A stretch of 64,000 nucleotides of DNA from Comamonas testosteroni ATCC 11996 (GCF_000241525.1 NZ_AHIL01000032.1:124001-188000), one strand, 5' to 3'; positions 15,929 to 25,610 are shown, numbered from the stretch's first letter. A program made the numbers and translations. Notes: generated by a model not told the origin, from the sequence alone.

Positions 15929-18544
15929 ATGTCCATGTCCGAGAACCGAAACGAGAAGTCTCCTTCCGATGAGTCGTCTCCCTCCCCCGAGGTCAACTTT
16001 GGAGCGGTTGCGCCCACCAAGCCCTATGCGGGGGCGCCGGTCGAAATCGAGACTCTCTCGCGAGAGACGGGTTCGGCCGGAGAGGGCCGGCAGCCTGCGC
16101 CTGGTTTGTGGGAGGGCATGGACAGACGTGCCAGGGGCAATGTGGCTCCCGGGCTTGTGCATCTGGCAGAAATGCTGCCGGCATTGCGCTTGCTCATCGG
16201 ACTGATGATTGCTTCCATCGTGATCCTTGCTCTGTACTTCGGGCGGGACATGCTGATTCCTCTGGCCCTGGCAATGCTGTTCGGCTTCTTGCTCGACCCG
16301 GCTGTCAGCCGGCTCAAGCGCTGGGGACTGCCGCGAATGGCTTCGGCTATCGTGGTGGTGGCCTTTGCCCTGGCAGCGCTCGGAGGGCTGGGCATGTATC
16401 TGGGTAGTCAGGTGCAGCAACTCAGCGCTGACTTGCCGACCTATCAATCGACAATCCGTGACAAATTGCGCAGTTTGCGCAAGAGCGCAAACATGCCCAG
16501 CGCCTGGGATGGCGTTTTCAAAACCTACAACACCGTTGAGAAAGAGATTGCCAGCGTGGATAACGCCAGGGCGCGGGTGCAGAAAGTGGAGGTTCAACCT
16601 CCCGAGTCCAAACCCACCACGCGGATGCTGCAGTGGCTGGGGCGTATTGCCGAGCCGGTGACGACCGCAGGAATCGTCTTGCTGTTTGTCATTTTGATTC
16701 TGCTTGATAGGGACGAACTGAGGGATCGATTGCTTAGGCTGGTGGGAGGCAACCTCAATGTGGCCACCGATGCGCTGGATGAGGCCTCGCAGCGCATTGG
16801 CAAATATCTGCGCATGCAGTTCATCGTCAATGTCAGCTATGGCGTGCCACTCGCCATGGGCTTGTTGCTCATTGGTGTGCCAGGGGCGATTCTCTGGGGC
16901 GTTCTGGGTGCCATCATGCGTTTTGTACCCTATGTGGGTCCGATGATGTCTGCGGTATTTCCGCTGGCGCTGGCCTTTGCAGTCGATCCCAGCTGGGATA
17001 TGTTTTTGATGACTCTGGGCCTGATTCTGCTGCTGGAGCTGATCAGCAACAATGTGATCGAGCCATGGCTATATGGCGCAAGTACAGGTTTGTCGACCTT
17101 GTCAATCATTGTTGCCGCAACCTTCTGGACAGCGCTTTGGGGGCCGATCGGCCTGATTCTTTCCACACCTTTGACTGTGTGCCTGCTGGTGCTGGGGCGC
17201 TACATTCCCTCGCTCAAATTCATGGAGGTATTGCTGGGCAGCGAGCCTGTTCTCGGGCCGCAGCAACGGCTGTACCAGCGTCTGCTGGCCGATGACGCTG
17301 ATGATGCCATCAGCATGGCCGTACAGTCCGTGGAGGAGCGCCTGCTCTCGAAGCCCAACCAGGATGACAGAGCCAATGCTGTCAGCGGGTTTTATGATGA
17401 GGTTGCAATTCCTGCTCTGCGTATTGCAACCCAGCAGCATCTGGAGTCGGCGACGGCCGAACATCGCTTGCGACTGTCCAATGGCATGGCAGCCTTGCTT
17501 GAGGAGTTGCAGGACCAATATGCATTCAGAAGCCGTGGCGAGCATGCCCGGGCGGCTCCCGGTGAAGGTGATCAGCGTCGATGTCTGCGCATTCATTGCG
17601 CGGGTGTGCGTTGGGAGGTGGATGCCCTGGGCGCAGCCATGGTGGCCCACGCAGAGAGCTTGCATGGTCATGAGGTTAGCTGCTCCGGATGGGCACTTGC
17701 CCCGGACTCGAAGTCCTTGCAGTTTGATGCCAATGGCTTGTTGGCGGATCGCGAGTGGGTTCAGGCCGTGAAGCAATCGGATCTATTGGTGTTGTCGATT
17801 TTCAATCACCAGCCACAAAGCATGGCGAGACGCATTGTGCGGCGCATTCGTCGCCATTGGCCGGGCGCACGGGTGGTGCTGTGCCTGTGGAATGCTCCAG
17901 CCGTGGCAGCTGACCCCGAGTTTGCCCGACAGACAGGAGCGCAGGCCTGCGTGACCAGTCTGCGGGAGTTGCATCTGTGGGTAGAGGCCATGCAGGTTGG
18001 AGATCCCGGCGAGTGTGTGATTGCTGCTCCGATTCCCGATGACGATGAGCAGCGCGTCAAGATGCTGCATGAAAGCGGAGTGCTGGCACCAGCATTGACA
18101 GCGCTGTATCGCGACACGGCCAAGAAGGCCGTGAACGCTTTCAACACCAAGTGGGCTCAAGTTTCCTGGGTGGATGCTGAACGTGTCTTTGCGCCGGGAA
18201 GTCTGCTGCCGCTGTCAGCGCAAGAGGGAGCTCAACAAGGCTTCCCTCGTGATGGCACGGTGTGCTCGTATGTCGTGTATGAAGAAGAGGCCATTGTGGT
18301 CGGGGACTTGGCGCGAGACCCCCGATTTGCAAGCGACTCGGTGGTGCATAGCCTCAAGCTGCGCTTTTACGCGGGTGTGCCTCTGGTGGACAAAAAAGGC
18401 AATGTGCTGGGCTGCCTAGCCATACTTGATGACGAGCCTCGCAACATGTCCGACGATGAGCTCGAGGTGCTCAGCGGCATGGCGAGGCAATTGATGGACG
18501 ATGTGCGTGAAGCGCTCAAGCAGGGCCCTGTCGTTGAGGCTTGA
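15929..18544 (+). CDS. AI-2E-family membrane protein fused to a C-terminal GAF domain
   Basis: About 871 residues. Residues 80-430 form a PF01594-type permease with around eight membrane segments (start ALRLLIGLMIASIVILALYF, later WGVLGAIMRFVPYVGPMMSA and LLLELISNNVIEPWLYG, the family hallmark). A cytosolic part follows: a linker (430-560), an alpha/beta domain (about 560-690, with VVLCLWNAPAVA) resembling a receiver or B12-type fold, and a GAF domain (about 725-865, with VCSYVVYEEEAIVVGDLARD and AGVPLVDKKGNVLGCLAILD). Start choice is uncertain: ATG at 15929 is used; TTG at 15893 is in frame. Usual AI-2E proteins are about 350 residues, so this is a transporter-sensor fusion. Confidence 0.8.
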   Translation: MSMSENRNEKSPSDESSPSPEVNFGAVAPTKPYAGAPVEIETLSRETGSAGEGRQPAPGLWEGMDRRARGNVAPGLVHLAEMLPALRLLIGLMIASIVILALYFGRDMLIPLALAMLFGFLLDPAVSRLKRWGLPRMASAIVVVAFALAALGGLGMYLGSQVQQLSADLPTYQSTIRDKLRSLRKSANMPSAWDGVFKTYNTVEKEIASVDNARARVQKVEVQPPESKPTTRMLQWLGRIAEPVTTAGIVLLFVILILLDRDELRDRLLRLVGGNLNVATDALDEASQRIGKYLRMQFIVNVSYGVPLAMGLLLIGVPGAILWGVLGAIMRFVPYVGPMMSAVFPLALAFAVDPSWDMFLMTLGLILLLELISNNVIEPWLYGASTGLSTLSIIVAATFWTALWGPIGLILSTPLTVCLLVLGRYIPSLKFMEVLLGSEPVLGPQQRLYQRLLADDADDAISMAVQSVEERLLSKPNQDDRANAVSGFYDEVAIPALRIATQQHLESATAEHRLRLSNGMAALLEELQDQYAFRSRGEHARAAPGEGDQRRCLRIHCAGVRWEVDALGAAMVAHAESLHGHEVSCSGWALAPDSKSLQFDANGLLADREWVQAVKQSDLLVLSIFNHQPQSMARRIVRRIRRHWPGARVVLCLWNAPAVAADPEFARQTGAQACVTSLRELHLWVEAMQVGDPGECVIAAPIPDDDEQRVKMLHESGVLAPALTALYRDTAKKAVNAFNTKWAQVSWVDAERVFAPGSLLPLSAQEGAQQGFPRDGTVCSYVVYEEEAIVVGDLARDPRFASDSVVHSLKLRFYAGVPLVDKKGNVLGCLAILDDEPRNMSDDELEVLSGMARQLMDDVREALKQGPVVEA

Positions 18545-18562
18545 GCGCTTGTGTGCAGTCTG

Positions 18563-19699
18563 TCAGAGCGAGGTGCTGAGCATCTGCTCATAGTCCTGTG
18601 CGGAAGCCAGTCGTGGATTGGTGGCGTGGCAGTGGTCCTTGAGCGCACCGCTGATGATTGCATCAAACTGTGCACGCTCCACGCCCATGGCAGCCAGACC
18701 CGATGGCAGATTCAGGCGGGCATTCATATCTCGGATCGCGTCGGGGATATCGCTTCCGCTGCTGAGACCCATGGCATGCGCCATGCGGTTGAGACGGTCC
18801 TCGCGCTGAACGCTTTCGGCTTCGGCATTGAAACGCACGACTGCGGGCAAAAACATGGCGTTGAGCGTGCCGTGGTGCAGGCGTGGGTTGATGCCGCCCA
18901 GGCTGTGACTGAGGCTATGCACGCAGCCCAGCCCTTTTTGAAAAGCCATGGCCCCTTGCATGCTTGCGCTCATCAATTGGCGGCGGGCTTCTGCATCGTT
19001 GCCATTGAGCATGGCCCGCTCGATATGTGCCCAGCCCCGGGTCAGCCCGTCCAGGCCGATGCCGTCGGCTGGTGGATTGAAGGCCGAGGCCATAAAGGTT
19101 TCCATGCAATGGGCTATGGCATCCATGCCGGTTGCTGCCGTCAGAATGGGGGGGAGGCCGAAGGTGAGCTCGGGGTCGCAGATGGCAGCCTTGGGCACCA
19201 GATGCCAGCTGTGAAAACCCAGTTTGCGATGGTCGTCCACGATGATGATCGCACCACGCGCTACCTCGCTGCCCGTGCCGCTGGTGGTGGGTACGGCAAT
19301 CAGCGGAGCAACTCGCTCCGTAATACGAGGCGAGCCGCCTTCAATCGTCGCGTAGTACGAGAGCGGGCCTTCATGCGTAGCCGCAATTGCCACGCCTTTG
19401 GCACAGTCAATGGCACTGCCACCGCCCACGGCGATCAATCCATCGCAGTTCTGGGTTTTGTAGATTTCAGCCGCAGCGCGTACTGCCGCTTCAGTGGGGT
19501 TGGAAGGAGTCTGGTCAAATACGGCATGGGGCAGGCCACCCAGTGCATCTATGGATTTTTGCAAAATCCCTGCAGCCATGACGCCGGGGTCGGTCACGAT
19601 CAGCGGCTTGCTGATACCCACACGCTCGCATTCCTGGCGCAGCATTTGCACGGCGCCAAAGTCAAACTGGATCTGTGTCACGTAATTGATGAAGGCCAT
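18563..19699 (-). CDS. iron-containing (type III) alcohol dehydrogenase
   Basis: A 378-residue NAD(P)-dependent dehydrogenase of the Fe-ADH family. Seen are the nucleotide-binding GGGSAIDCAKG, the PTTSGTGSEV motif, and metal-ligand residues in DAIAHCMETF and GCVHSLSHSLGG plus a later LHHGTLNA histidine. The start at 19699 (MAFINYVTQ) matches the family N-terminus; 12 extra in-frame residues upstream look untranslated. Substrate not determined: 1,3-propanediol, lactaldehyde, maleylacetate or hydroxyacid types are related. It converges on the AI-2E fusion gene with only 18 bases between them and no obvious terminator. Confidence 0.88.
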   Translation of the reverse strand: MAFINYVTQIQFDFGAVQMLRQECERVGISKPLIVTDPGVMAAGILQKSIDALGGLPHAVFDQTPSNPTEAAVRAAAEIYKTQNCDGLIAVGGGSAIDCAKGVAIAATHEGPLSYYATIEGGSPRITERVAPLIAVPTTSGTGSEVARGAIIIVDDHRKLGFHSWHLVPKAAICDPELTFGLPPILTAATGMDAIAHCMETFMASAFNPPADGIGLDGLTRGWAHIERAMLNGNDAEARRQLMSASMQGAMAFQKGLGCVHSLSHSLGGINPRLHHGTLNAMFLPAVVRFNAEAESVQREDRLNRMAHAMGLSSGSDIPDAIRDMNARLNLPSGLAAMGVERAQFDAIISGALKDHCHATNPRLASAQDYEQMLSTSL

Positions 19700-19974
19700 G
19701 TTCTGCTTGCTCAGTAGAAAGAGGAGTCTTGGCAATCTAGAAGCCTAGAAGCCGAATGCTGCCACGCAAAGACAGCAAACCCTAGGGGGTGGGAAAAATC
19801 GTCTCTCAGGGGACAGGGTAGAGACGATAACGCCATCCTCTTCGATGCCAACTTGAAGCGCTGATGCTTCATGCCTTCATGGCAAGACAATCCGTTAACA
19901 AAGAACTGTGGCGATGGCTGCAGCCCTAATACCAGCCTTCGCACCTGTGCCAAAAGCGGTATATGTAAGCTCTC

Positions 19975-20580
19975 TGTGTGCAATGAAGCCGTTCTCGACG
20001 GCATCCTGTTTGTGCAGCAAACAGGCGTTTCTTTGGAGGATATCCCCCAAGTTTTGGGCTACGGTGGGAGTATGACTTGCGAGCGGTGTCTGGCAGAAGC
20101 TGCATCTGGCGATGCTGGTGCGGCTGAGCGAACATGACCAGGTTGACTGGGGTCGAGCCAGCATCGATGAATCCTCTGCATCAAGTTCCTGGTGGGCAGG
20201 AGACGGGCATAAATCCATCGGCTGCAAACAACACATCGTAGGAGATGCCAGAGGCACCAGTGCTGGTGATCTTCGTCAGGAGTGCCAATAGGCCGACTTC
20301 ATGACGTTCGAGAAGTATCTGGATGCAATGCAGCCGTTGCATAACTGCCGGGGCGGTCACGCAAACGAACGGTAAAGCTTCATGACGACAAAGGTTACGA
20401 CAAAAGGCGCTGCCGTGCCTGTTTGAGGTTGCGCGGTATCACTTGCAGGTTTGCTAGGCGAGGAGTCGAGATCTGCAACTCGGCAAATTGGCATTGAAAG
20501 GCGGCTGGATACCCGAAGTGTTGCTGAAACCGGCTGCTGCAATCATCTGTCCATGCTTCGTGGATGAGGAGCGTGAGCGG
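19975..20580 (+). pseudogene. decayed IS5-family transposase
   Basis: Pieces of an IS5-type DDE transposase appear in order but in different frames. Around 19978-20090: NEAVLDGILFVQQTG and LEDIPQVLGYGGSMTCE. Around 20093-20285: KLHLAMLVRLSEHDQVDWGRASID, with the catalytic Asp region, then HIVGDARG. Around 20380-20470: HDDKGYDKRRCRACLRLRGI and FARRGVE. Around 20500-20575: LLKPAAAIICPCFVDEE, matching the family C-terminus. Several frameshifts, a stop after RQECQ and an internal gap mean no active enzyme. No intact terminal inverted repeats were found. Confidence 0.72.
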
Positions 20581-20824
20581 CTCTTGGTGAAAAGGTTCTG
20601 GCCCAGATCAGATTGCAGCATGGGCCGGGATGCTGCCGCAATTGGAACGCATGCGCAAGCACATGCGTGTGGGAGCTATGCAAAGGTTTCCTAAGCGAGC
20701 CGCATGCGTGACACCCACGCAAGCAGTCGCTGAGTCGCAATTCAAGTTGAGCGCCAGTGGTCGAACCCAGTCGGTCACAGCCAGCGGACTGGTCGGCCGT
20801 GGCCAGTTCAATCGGAGTGGACAT
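20581..20824. other. unassigned stretch after the IS remnant
   Basis: No recognisable gene. Open frames on both strands are short and lack family-like motifs. It may be the remains of sequence disrupted with the insertion element. Confidence 0.4.
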
Positions 20825-21805
20825 TCAGGCATGGACCATACGATACGCCACAGGCGTTATGCCGGTAGCTTGTCTGAATGCCCGGATGAGGCTCGCCTCA
20901 CTTGCGAAGCCAAGGTCATCGACAATGCGTTTGAGTGGCTGCTGGGTTTCACATAGCGCTTCGGCCACTTGGCGCAGTTTGATGCGTCGCATCCACTGAG
21001 CTGCTGCCAGACCCGTATGCTCATGCACTCGCCGTGCCAATGTTCGTGGAGAGATATGCAATTGGGCAGCAAGCGCAGGCAAGCGCAACTCGCCTGCGGG
21101 GCTGCGCTGCACAATCATCTGTGCATGACGTAGAGACTCATCAGTCAGAGCAATGAGTTCCAGATTGGCAAATGCGGCATGCAACACTGCAGGGCGTGGC
21201 AGCATTAGTAGATTTTGTAGATCTCGAAGCTCAGTGGGGTCTAGCCTCTTGGTCAACATGTGCTGCACGAGCGGCAGATATCCGTGAGCGCCGGCAGCCG
21301 TCAACGAGCCTTCGCTGATGATCATTGGCTCATCAAAGCTCCATTCAACGCCTGGAAAGCTGGCTTGCAATGATTCCCGCAGCCACCACGTCGCCGTTGC
21401 ACGTTGCCCACGCAACCTCCCGCTTGCAGCAACTGGCAGAACTCCTGCGCAATAGCTCCACACCTGGGTTTCCTTGGGCAATTCCCGCAATGCTCGGATC
21501 ACCGGAGCCAGTTTCTGCAATGGGGCTCGCAGGTCATTTGCAGACGATAGCCACAGGCCTGGTACCACCACTGCGTCCGCGTGCACAGCATGTAGGCAGG
21601 TCTTCGGAGCTATCGACGGTCCTTGCCAGGTTGTGACTGGTGTTGTATCTACTCCTGCCCAGATCACGTCGCACACCATACGCCTTGCGCGCAGGTTGGC
21701 GGCTCGCACCATATCTGCTACAGAAAATAGGCCAGCCGGCATGCATTCGGGATACAGCAGCAATGCAAGGCGGAATGGCTCCATTTGAGATGTGGAATCT
21801 GGCAT
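20825..21805 (-). CDS. GlxA-type AraC transcription regulator (DJ-1/PfpI domain plus HTH)
   Basis: A 326-residue regulator. Residues 10-190 form a DJ-1/PfpI-like domain (RLALLLYPECMPAGLF, VVVPGLW, and a VWSYCAGVLPVAASG elbow with Cys), residues 225-325 an AraC HTH_18 pair (LPALAAQLHISPRTLARRV and IVDDLGFASEASLIRAFRQATGITP). Such proteins activate nearby genes in response to small metabolites. It is divergent from the metallo-beta-lactamase-fold gene at 21894, with 88 bases between them, and most likely controls it. Confidence 0.88.
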   Translation of the reverse strand: MPDSTSQMEPFRLALLLYPECMPAGLFSVADMVRAANLRARRMVCDVIWAGVDTTPVTTWQGPSIAPKTCLHAVHADAVVVPGLWLSSANDLRAPLQKLAPVIRALRELPKETQVWSYCAGVLPVAASGRLRGQRATATWWLRESLQASFPGVEWSFDEPMIISEGSLTAAGAHGYLPLVQHMLTKRLDPTELRDLQNLLMLPRPAVLHAAFANLELIALTDESLRHAQMIVQRSPAGELRLPALAAQLHISPRTLARRVHEHTGLAAAQWMRRIKLRQVAEALCETQQPLKRIVDDLGFASEASLIRAFRQATGITPVAYRMVHA

Positions 21806-21893
21806 GAATTGGTAATTAACTGACTAGTCTTGCCATTTTCCATGCAGAGGCATATCGGAAGAATGAGGCATTTCCTCCACCTCCGAGTTTTTC

Positions 21894-22703
21894 ATGCAGA
21901 TCACCCAGTTACGCAATGCCACTATCGTTCTAGAGTTTGAGGCCCAAGGCAGGAGCATTGGTCTGCTTGTCGACCCAATGCTCGCCCCTCGCGGAAGTCT
22001 GCCCGGATTGCGTTATCTGGGACGTGGGCGGCAGCGCAATCCAATCGTCGAACTGCCTGCGAATTCAAAGGCCGTGCTTGAACGAGTGACGCATGCGCTT
22101 ATTACCCATTGCCAGCGCGGACACTTCGATCACCTGGATCGCATCGGTAAGCGCTTTCTACGTGAGAGACAGATCCCTGTGTTCTGCATGCCGCGTGATG
22201 CGGAGTACCTTTGCCAGCGGGGACTCAATGCAGAGTCGTTGAGTGCTCAGGAGCGCCAGTTGTGGAGTCTCGGTGGCCACATTACCCCAATCCTCTGTGT
22301 ACATGGGAAAGGGTGGGTCGGGCGATTCATGGAGCATGGTCACGGCTACCTGCTGGAACTGCCTGGCGAACCTAGTGTCTATGTGGCCGGCGACACTTTG
22401 CTTACTCCAGCAGTACGTGACTGCCTGCATAGGCTGAGACCCGATATCGCCATCCTGCCTGCAGGCGGAGCACGCTTCGATCTGGGAGGCGATATCCTTA
22501 TGGATGCCAAAGATGTAATGGAAGCTGCAAGTTGCTGGCCTGGCGAGCTAGTGGTGAATCATCTTGAAGCTCTGGATCATTGCCCAGTTACGCGAGAGGA
22601 AGTGCGAACTCTCGCTCAAGATCGGGGTGTCGCTGATCGAGTATGGGTGCCTGAAGATGGGCAGTGTCGTCGCTATAAAGTCAGTCTTGCCGCAATTGAC
22701 TAG
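21894..22703 (+). CDS. metallo-beta-lactamase-fold hydrolase (UlaG-like) with variant metal motif
   Basis: A 269-residue protein matching the UlaG-like branch of the metallo-beta-lactamase fold: N-terminal QITQLRNATIVLEF strand pair, a metal-motif segment THCQRGHFDHLD (71-82), a VYVAGDTLL strand with the bridging Asp, and VVNHLEALDHC with the last His. The usual HxHxDH is changed: His77, Asp79 and His80 are kept but the position two before His77 is Arg75, the nearest other His being His72. Whether it binds two metals is open. Divergent from the GlxA-type regulator, which is its probable controller. Substrate unknown. Confidence 0.78.
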   Translation: MQITQLRNATIVLEFEAQGRSIGLLVDPMLAPRGSLPGLRYLGRGRQRNPIVELPANSKAVLERVTHALITHCQRGHFDHLDRIGKRFLRERQIPVFCMPRDAEYLCQRGLNAESLSAQERQLWSLGGHITPILCVHGKGWVGRFMEHGHGYLLELPGEPSVYVAGDTLLTPAVRDCLHRLRPDIAILPAGGARFDLGGDILMDAKDVMEAASCWPGELVVNHLEALDHCPVTREEVRTLAQDRGVADRVWVPEDGQCRRYKVSLAAID

Positions 22704-22979
22704 CAAGGGCACTTCCTGAGAGAAGGTGCCGCACGCGTGTGACGTGAGAAGTTCCATGTATGGCCGCTTGGAACTTGGTCTTCAAGAGCAGCTCAGGGGC
22801 GTCGCCTGTGGGGCGATGAGCAATTGAAGGAAGCGGATAAAAACTTGAACTGGGTGATGCTGGCAATTCAAGCATTGGTCATCTCAACTCGGCTGGCAGC
22901 AACGGGGCAGTTGCTGCCAGCGCTCAGATCCGCATGCTGGTCAAGGAAGACCGGCGCCCCAATAAGGCCTCCATAGGCC

Positions 22980-23324
22980 TCAGCGAGCGATGGACTGCAA
23001 ACGAGCTTCCCGCGCTGCTGGAGATTCGCGCAGCAATTCGTTAATCACTTCTTCGCGTGTTTTACCGGGACCTGCAGGGGGGGCAAAGTTGGGGTAGTTG
23101 CTTTCTCCATACGACAGGCGGCCGTTTTTCATCGCATCTGCAGTTTCGGCCCTGACTTGATCACGTGTTTTCTGGCTCACAAAATGTTCCGGATGAATAG
23201 TCACGCCTTGCTCGTTATTGGCTGGGTGTTCGTAGGCTGCCGAAGCCATCCCCGGCATGGCCAGTACAGCTACTGCTGCTGCGCTTGCAAATACGGATGC
23301 GAGGGAGAGACGACGTTGAGACAT
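22980..23324 (-). CDS. DUF4148 secreted small protein
   Basis: A 114-residue exported protein: signal peptide of about 29 residues (ending GMASA), then a charged mature domain with KTRDQVRAETADAMKNGRL, the DUF4148 core, and a second KTREEVINELLRES copy-like helix. Common in Burkholderiales in many copies; function unknown. The 276 bases between it and the metallo-beta-lactamase-fold gene show no gene. Confidence 0.82.
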   Translation of the reverse strand: MSQRRLSLASVFASAAAVAVLAMPGMASAAYEHPANNEQGVTIHPEHFVSQKTRDQVRAETADAMKNGRLSYGESNYPNFAPPAGPGKTREEVINELLRESPAAREARLQSIAR

Positions 23325-23550
23325 TTTGGTAGCTCCTAAGAAAGTCGGTGAAACACAATCTCCCAGGCCTTGAGAAAGGTAAGGAGGAGATGTGTGGATC
23401 TTAGGAATCCGACCCCAACAGAAGCGGGACAGCGCGGTGACATTGTTGTCAGCTTCTTCTCATGCCGACCTTAACGGCCCTTAGGCAGATAGACATGTCC
23501 GGTCTATCTTGGTGAACGAGCCCCGCCAGGGGGACTGCCGCCTTTTTTGA

Positions 23551-23580
23551 AAAGCGGGTGCAGGCCACCAGGCTACCCGC
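23551..23580 (-). terminator. terminator of the porin / molybdenum hydroxylase unit
   Basis: On the - strand GCGGGT and ACCCGC (23575-23580 and 23554-23559) frame a 15-base loop and are followed by TTTTC and a further T-rich stretch. It lies about 25 bases after the porin stop codon. Confidence 0.65.
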
Positions 23581-23604
23581 ACTCGCTCTATTTGTGCTCT
23601 GTCC

Positions 23605-24699
23605 TCAGAACATGTGGCGCAGGCCCATGCCAAAGCCAGTCTGGTTCACACCCGGCATTGGTGTTCCACCAGCTTGAGCGCTGCTCGCTCCAAAAGCCGC
23701 ATTGCCGCTGTTCTTCATATAGCCCAGCGAGGCATAGGCCGCAGTGCGCTTGGACAGGTTGTAGGTACCGCGCAGTACCAGCAACTGACCCTTGTCCGCG
23801 TTGTCCTTGTACTTGAGCTGGTTGTACTGGGCGTCCACGGTCCATTGACCAAGGGGGTAGGTCACGCCCACAAACCACAGGTCGTTGCGCGGCGATGCGA
23901 TATAGCCGTCATTCTTGCGGCGCATATAGCCACCACCAATCTTGGCGCCACCAAGCTTCACATAGCCGTTGAGCATGGTGCGCTTGTCGACTTTGTCGCT
24001 GCTGGTCAGCCCCGCGAAAGCGCCGGGACCGCCACGCAGCTCATCATGGGCGAATGCTGCACCCCATGCCCCTGTGTCGTACTTGAGCATGGCCGACCAC
24101 TCGCGGCAGGTCTTGGAGTCGGTGCTGCTTTCTCCCGCGCAGTTGGTTCCGCCAGGGCTGGGGCCCGCATTGACGGCATCGCGGCCGAAGCTATAGGTTG
24201 CGCCCACCGTCAGGCCCGAGAACGTGCCTTTGTAAGAGATCGCATTGTCGGCACGCGCATTGGGAAAGTAGTTGTCCAGACTGGCCATGCTGTGCAGGCT
24301 CGGACCGATCACGTCAGCATCCAGCACGGACCAGAACAGCATGGTGTACTGACGGCCCAGACCCAGCGATCCCCAGGGGCCATTGAGGCTGACGAAGGAC
24401 TGGCGGCCGAAACCTCGACCGCCCTGGTTGAGGGCTCCGCTGTCGGGGCCGATACCCATCTCCAGCGTGAAGGATGCGCTCAATCCGCCTCCCAGATCCT
24501 CGCGGCCGCGAAAGCCCAGGCGTGATGGAACGCTGCCCGTCAGATTGGGCATGCGTGTGAGGTTGGACTTGGTTGCGCCCACGTTGTTCATGGTTTCGAC
24601 GGCCGTGTCCATGATGCCGTAAATCTGTACGGACGATTGTGCGTGTGCCAATCCTCCCACCCCCAGAAGCGCAATGGCGCTCGCTACCTTCTTCAGCAT
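23605..24699 (-). CDS. outer-membrane porin of the catabolic cluster
   Basis: A 364-residue trimeric-type porin. ATG at 24699 is chosen because TTGGAGACATTC places a ribosome-binding site at the right distance. Signal peptide MLKKVASAIALLGVGGLAHA, first strand QSSVQIYGIMDTAVE, internal SRLGFRGREDLGGGL and WVGLxRQY-like loop-3 region, and the obligatory terminal Phe (LRHMF). As the last gene after the CoxG-like gene on the same strand, it probably supplies the outer-membrane entry for the compound handled by the hydroxylase. Confidence 0.92.
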   Translation of the reverse strand: MLKKVASAIALLGVGGLAHAQSSVQIYGIMDTAVETMNNVGATKSNLTRMPNLTGSVPSRLGFRGREDLGGGLSASFTLEMGIGPDSGALNQGGRGFGRQSFVSLNGPWGSLGLGRQYTMLFWSVLDADVIGPSLHSMASLDNYFPNARADNAISYKGTFSGLTVGATYSFGRDAVNAGPSPGGTNCAGESSTDSKTCREWSAMLKYDTGAWGAAFAHDELRGGPGAFAGLTSSDKVDKRTMLNGYVKLGGAKIGGGYMRRKNDGYIASPRNDLWFVGVTYPLGQWTVDAQYNQLKYKDNADKGQLLVLRGTYNLSKRTAAYASLGYMKNSGNAAFGASSAQAGGTPMPGVNQTGFGMGLRHMF

Positions 24700-24806
24700 G
24701 AATGTCTCCAATTTTTAATGTCATTCAGTATTTTTTGCATGCGTGGCTTGATGTGATTGAGCTGTTGAGTCGTGAGCCTCCTTCTTGATCGGCGCAAAAG
24801 CAGTGC

Positions 24807-25610
24807 TTACTTGTGCAGAGACTGGAGCCATTCCCGGCATTCGGATGCAGCTGTGGCAGGCCACTCGACACAGATGGTCTTGTCCATCTGACGCACTTCT
24901 ACGCGTATGACCTGGCCGGTGCTGCGTGCATTGCGAGTACCTCCGAAGATGCGGGTCCACCAGCCGGCTTCGCTGTATGTGTCCTGCGCGGAGGCGGTGA
25001 TGGATGCTTCCATCCGACCCTGCGGCACTGCGCTAGAGCAGACGGCTGACACGGCGGCGGGCTTGATCTCAGGGCTCAGGGCAGCTTGCTTGGCCGATGA
25101 AGGCATGGTGGGCGCTGTCGAGGGTGCGGCGGTGGAAGGTGGCACCGCATCAACGATCAAGCCACCAGCCTCGATGCGGGCAGCCAGATTGCTGCCAAAC
25201 TCTTCCCATAGACGATCGGCCTTGGTCTTCATGACCGACAGGCCAAAGGCGCCCAGGCGGCCCAGCACATCCACCTGGACCTTGATGCGCAGATCCGTGC
25301 CGCCGTTGGCAGCGGGCGTCAGAAACACTTCGCTGGTCTGCTTGAGCGAACTGGCCACCGAGGCATCCTCGCCGGTGCCTTCCACGCGCATGTATTCCGG
25401 AGCGTTCTGCTCGACGATCCTGGTCTTGAGCTTGAACTTGGCGCTGATGAAGGAAATCTTCTGGTGCATCTCCGCCACGTATTCCGTGGGACTGATGACC
25501 TCGATGGACTTCATTCCGGGCACGGCGCCGGCCATGATCTGGGGATTGAGGAGCAGATCCCAGACCTGCTGGGGAGGGGCTGAAACGGTCAGGGTTTTTT
25601 CAATTTCCAT
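24807..25610 (-). CDS. CoxG-like SRPBCC-domain protein
   Basis: A 267-residue protein whose first roughly 145 residues are a CoxG-type SRPBCC fold (MEIEKTLTVSAPPQQVWDLL, MAGAVPGMKSIE, LKTRIVEQNAPEYMRVEG). In CO dehydrogenase clusters CoxG helps attach the enzyme to the membrane; homologues accompany many other molybdenum hydroxylases. The long C-terminal part is Pro/Ala/Ser rich and ends in a WPATAASECREWLQ segment. The start at 25610 overlaps the small-subunit gene by 11 bases. Confidence 0.87.
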   Translation of the reverse strand: MEIEKTLTVSAPPQQVWDLLLNPQIMAGAVPGMKSIEVISPTEYVAEMHQKISFISAKFKLKTRIVEQNAPEYMRVEGTGEDASVASSLKQTSEVFLTPAANGGTDLRIKVQVDVLGRLGAFGLSVMKTKADRLWEEFGSNLAARIEAGGLIVDAVPPSTAAPSTAPTMPSSAKQAALSPEIKPAAVSAVCSSAVPQGRMEASITASAQDTYSEAGWWTRIFGGTRNARSTGQVIRVEVRQMDKTICVEWPATAASECREWLQSLHK

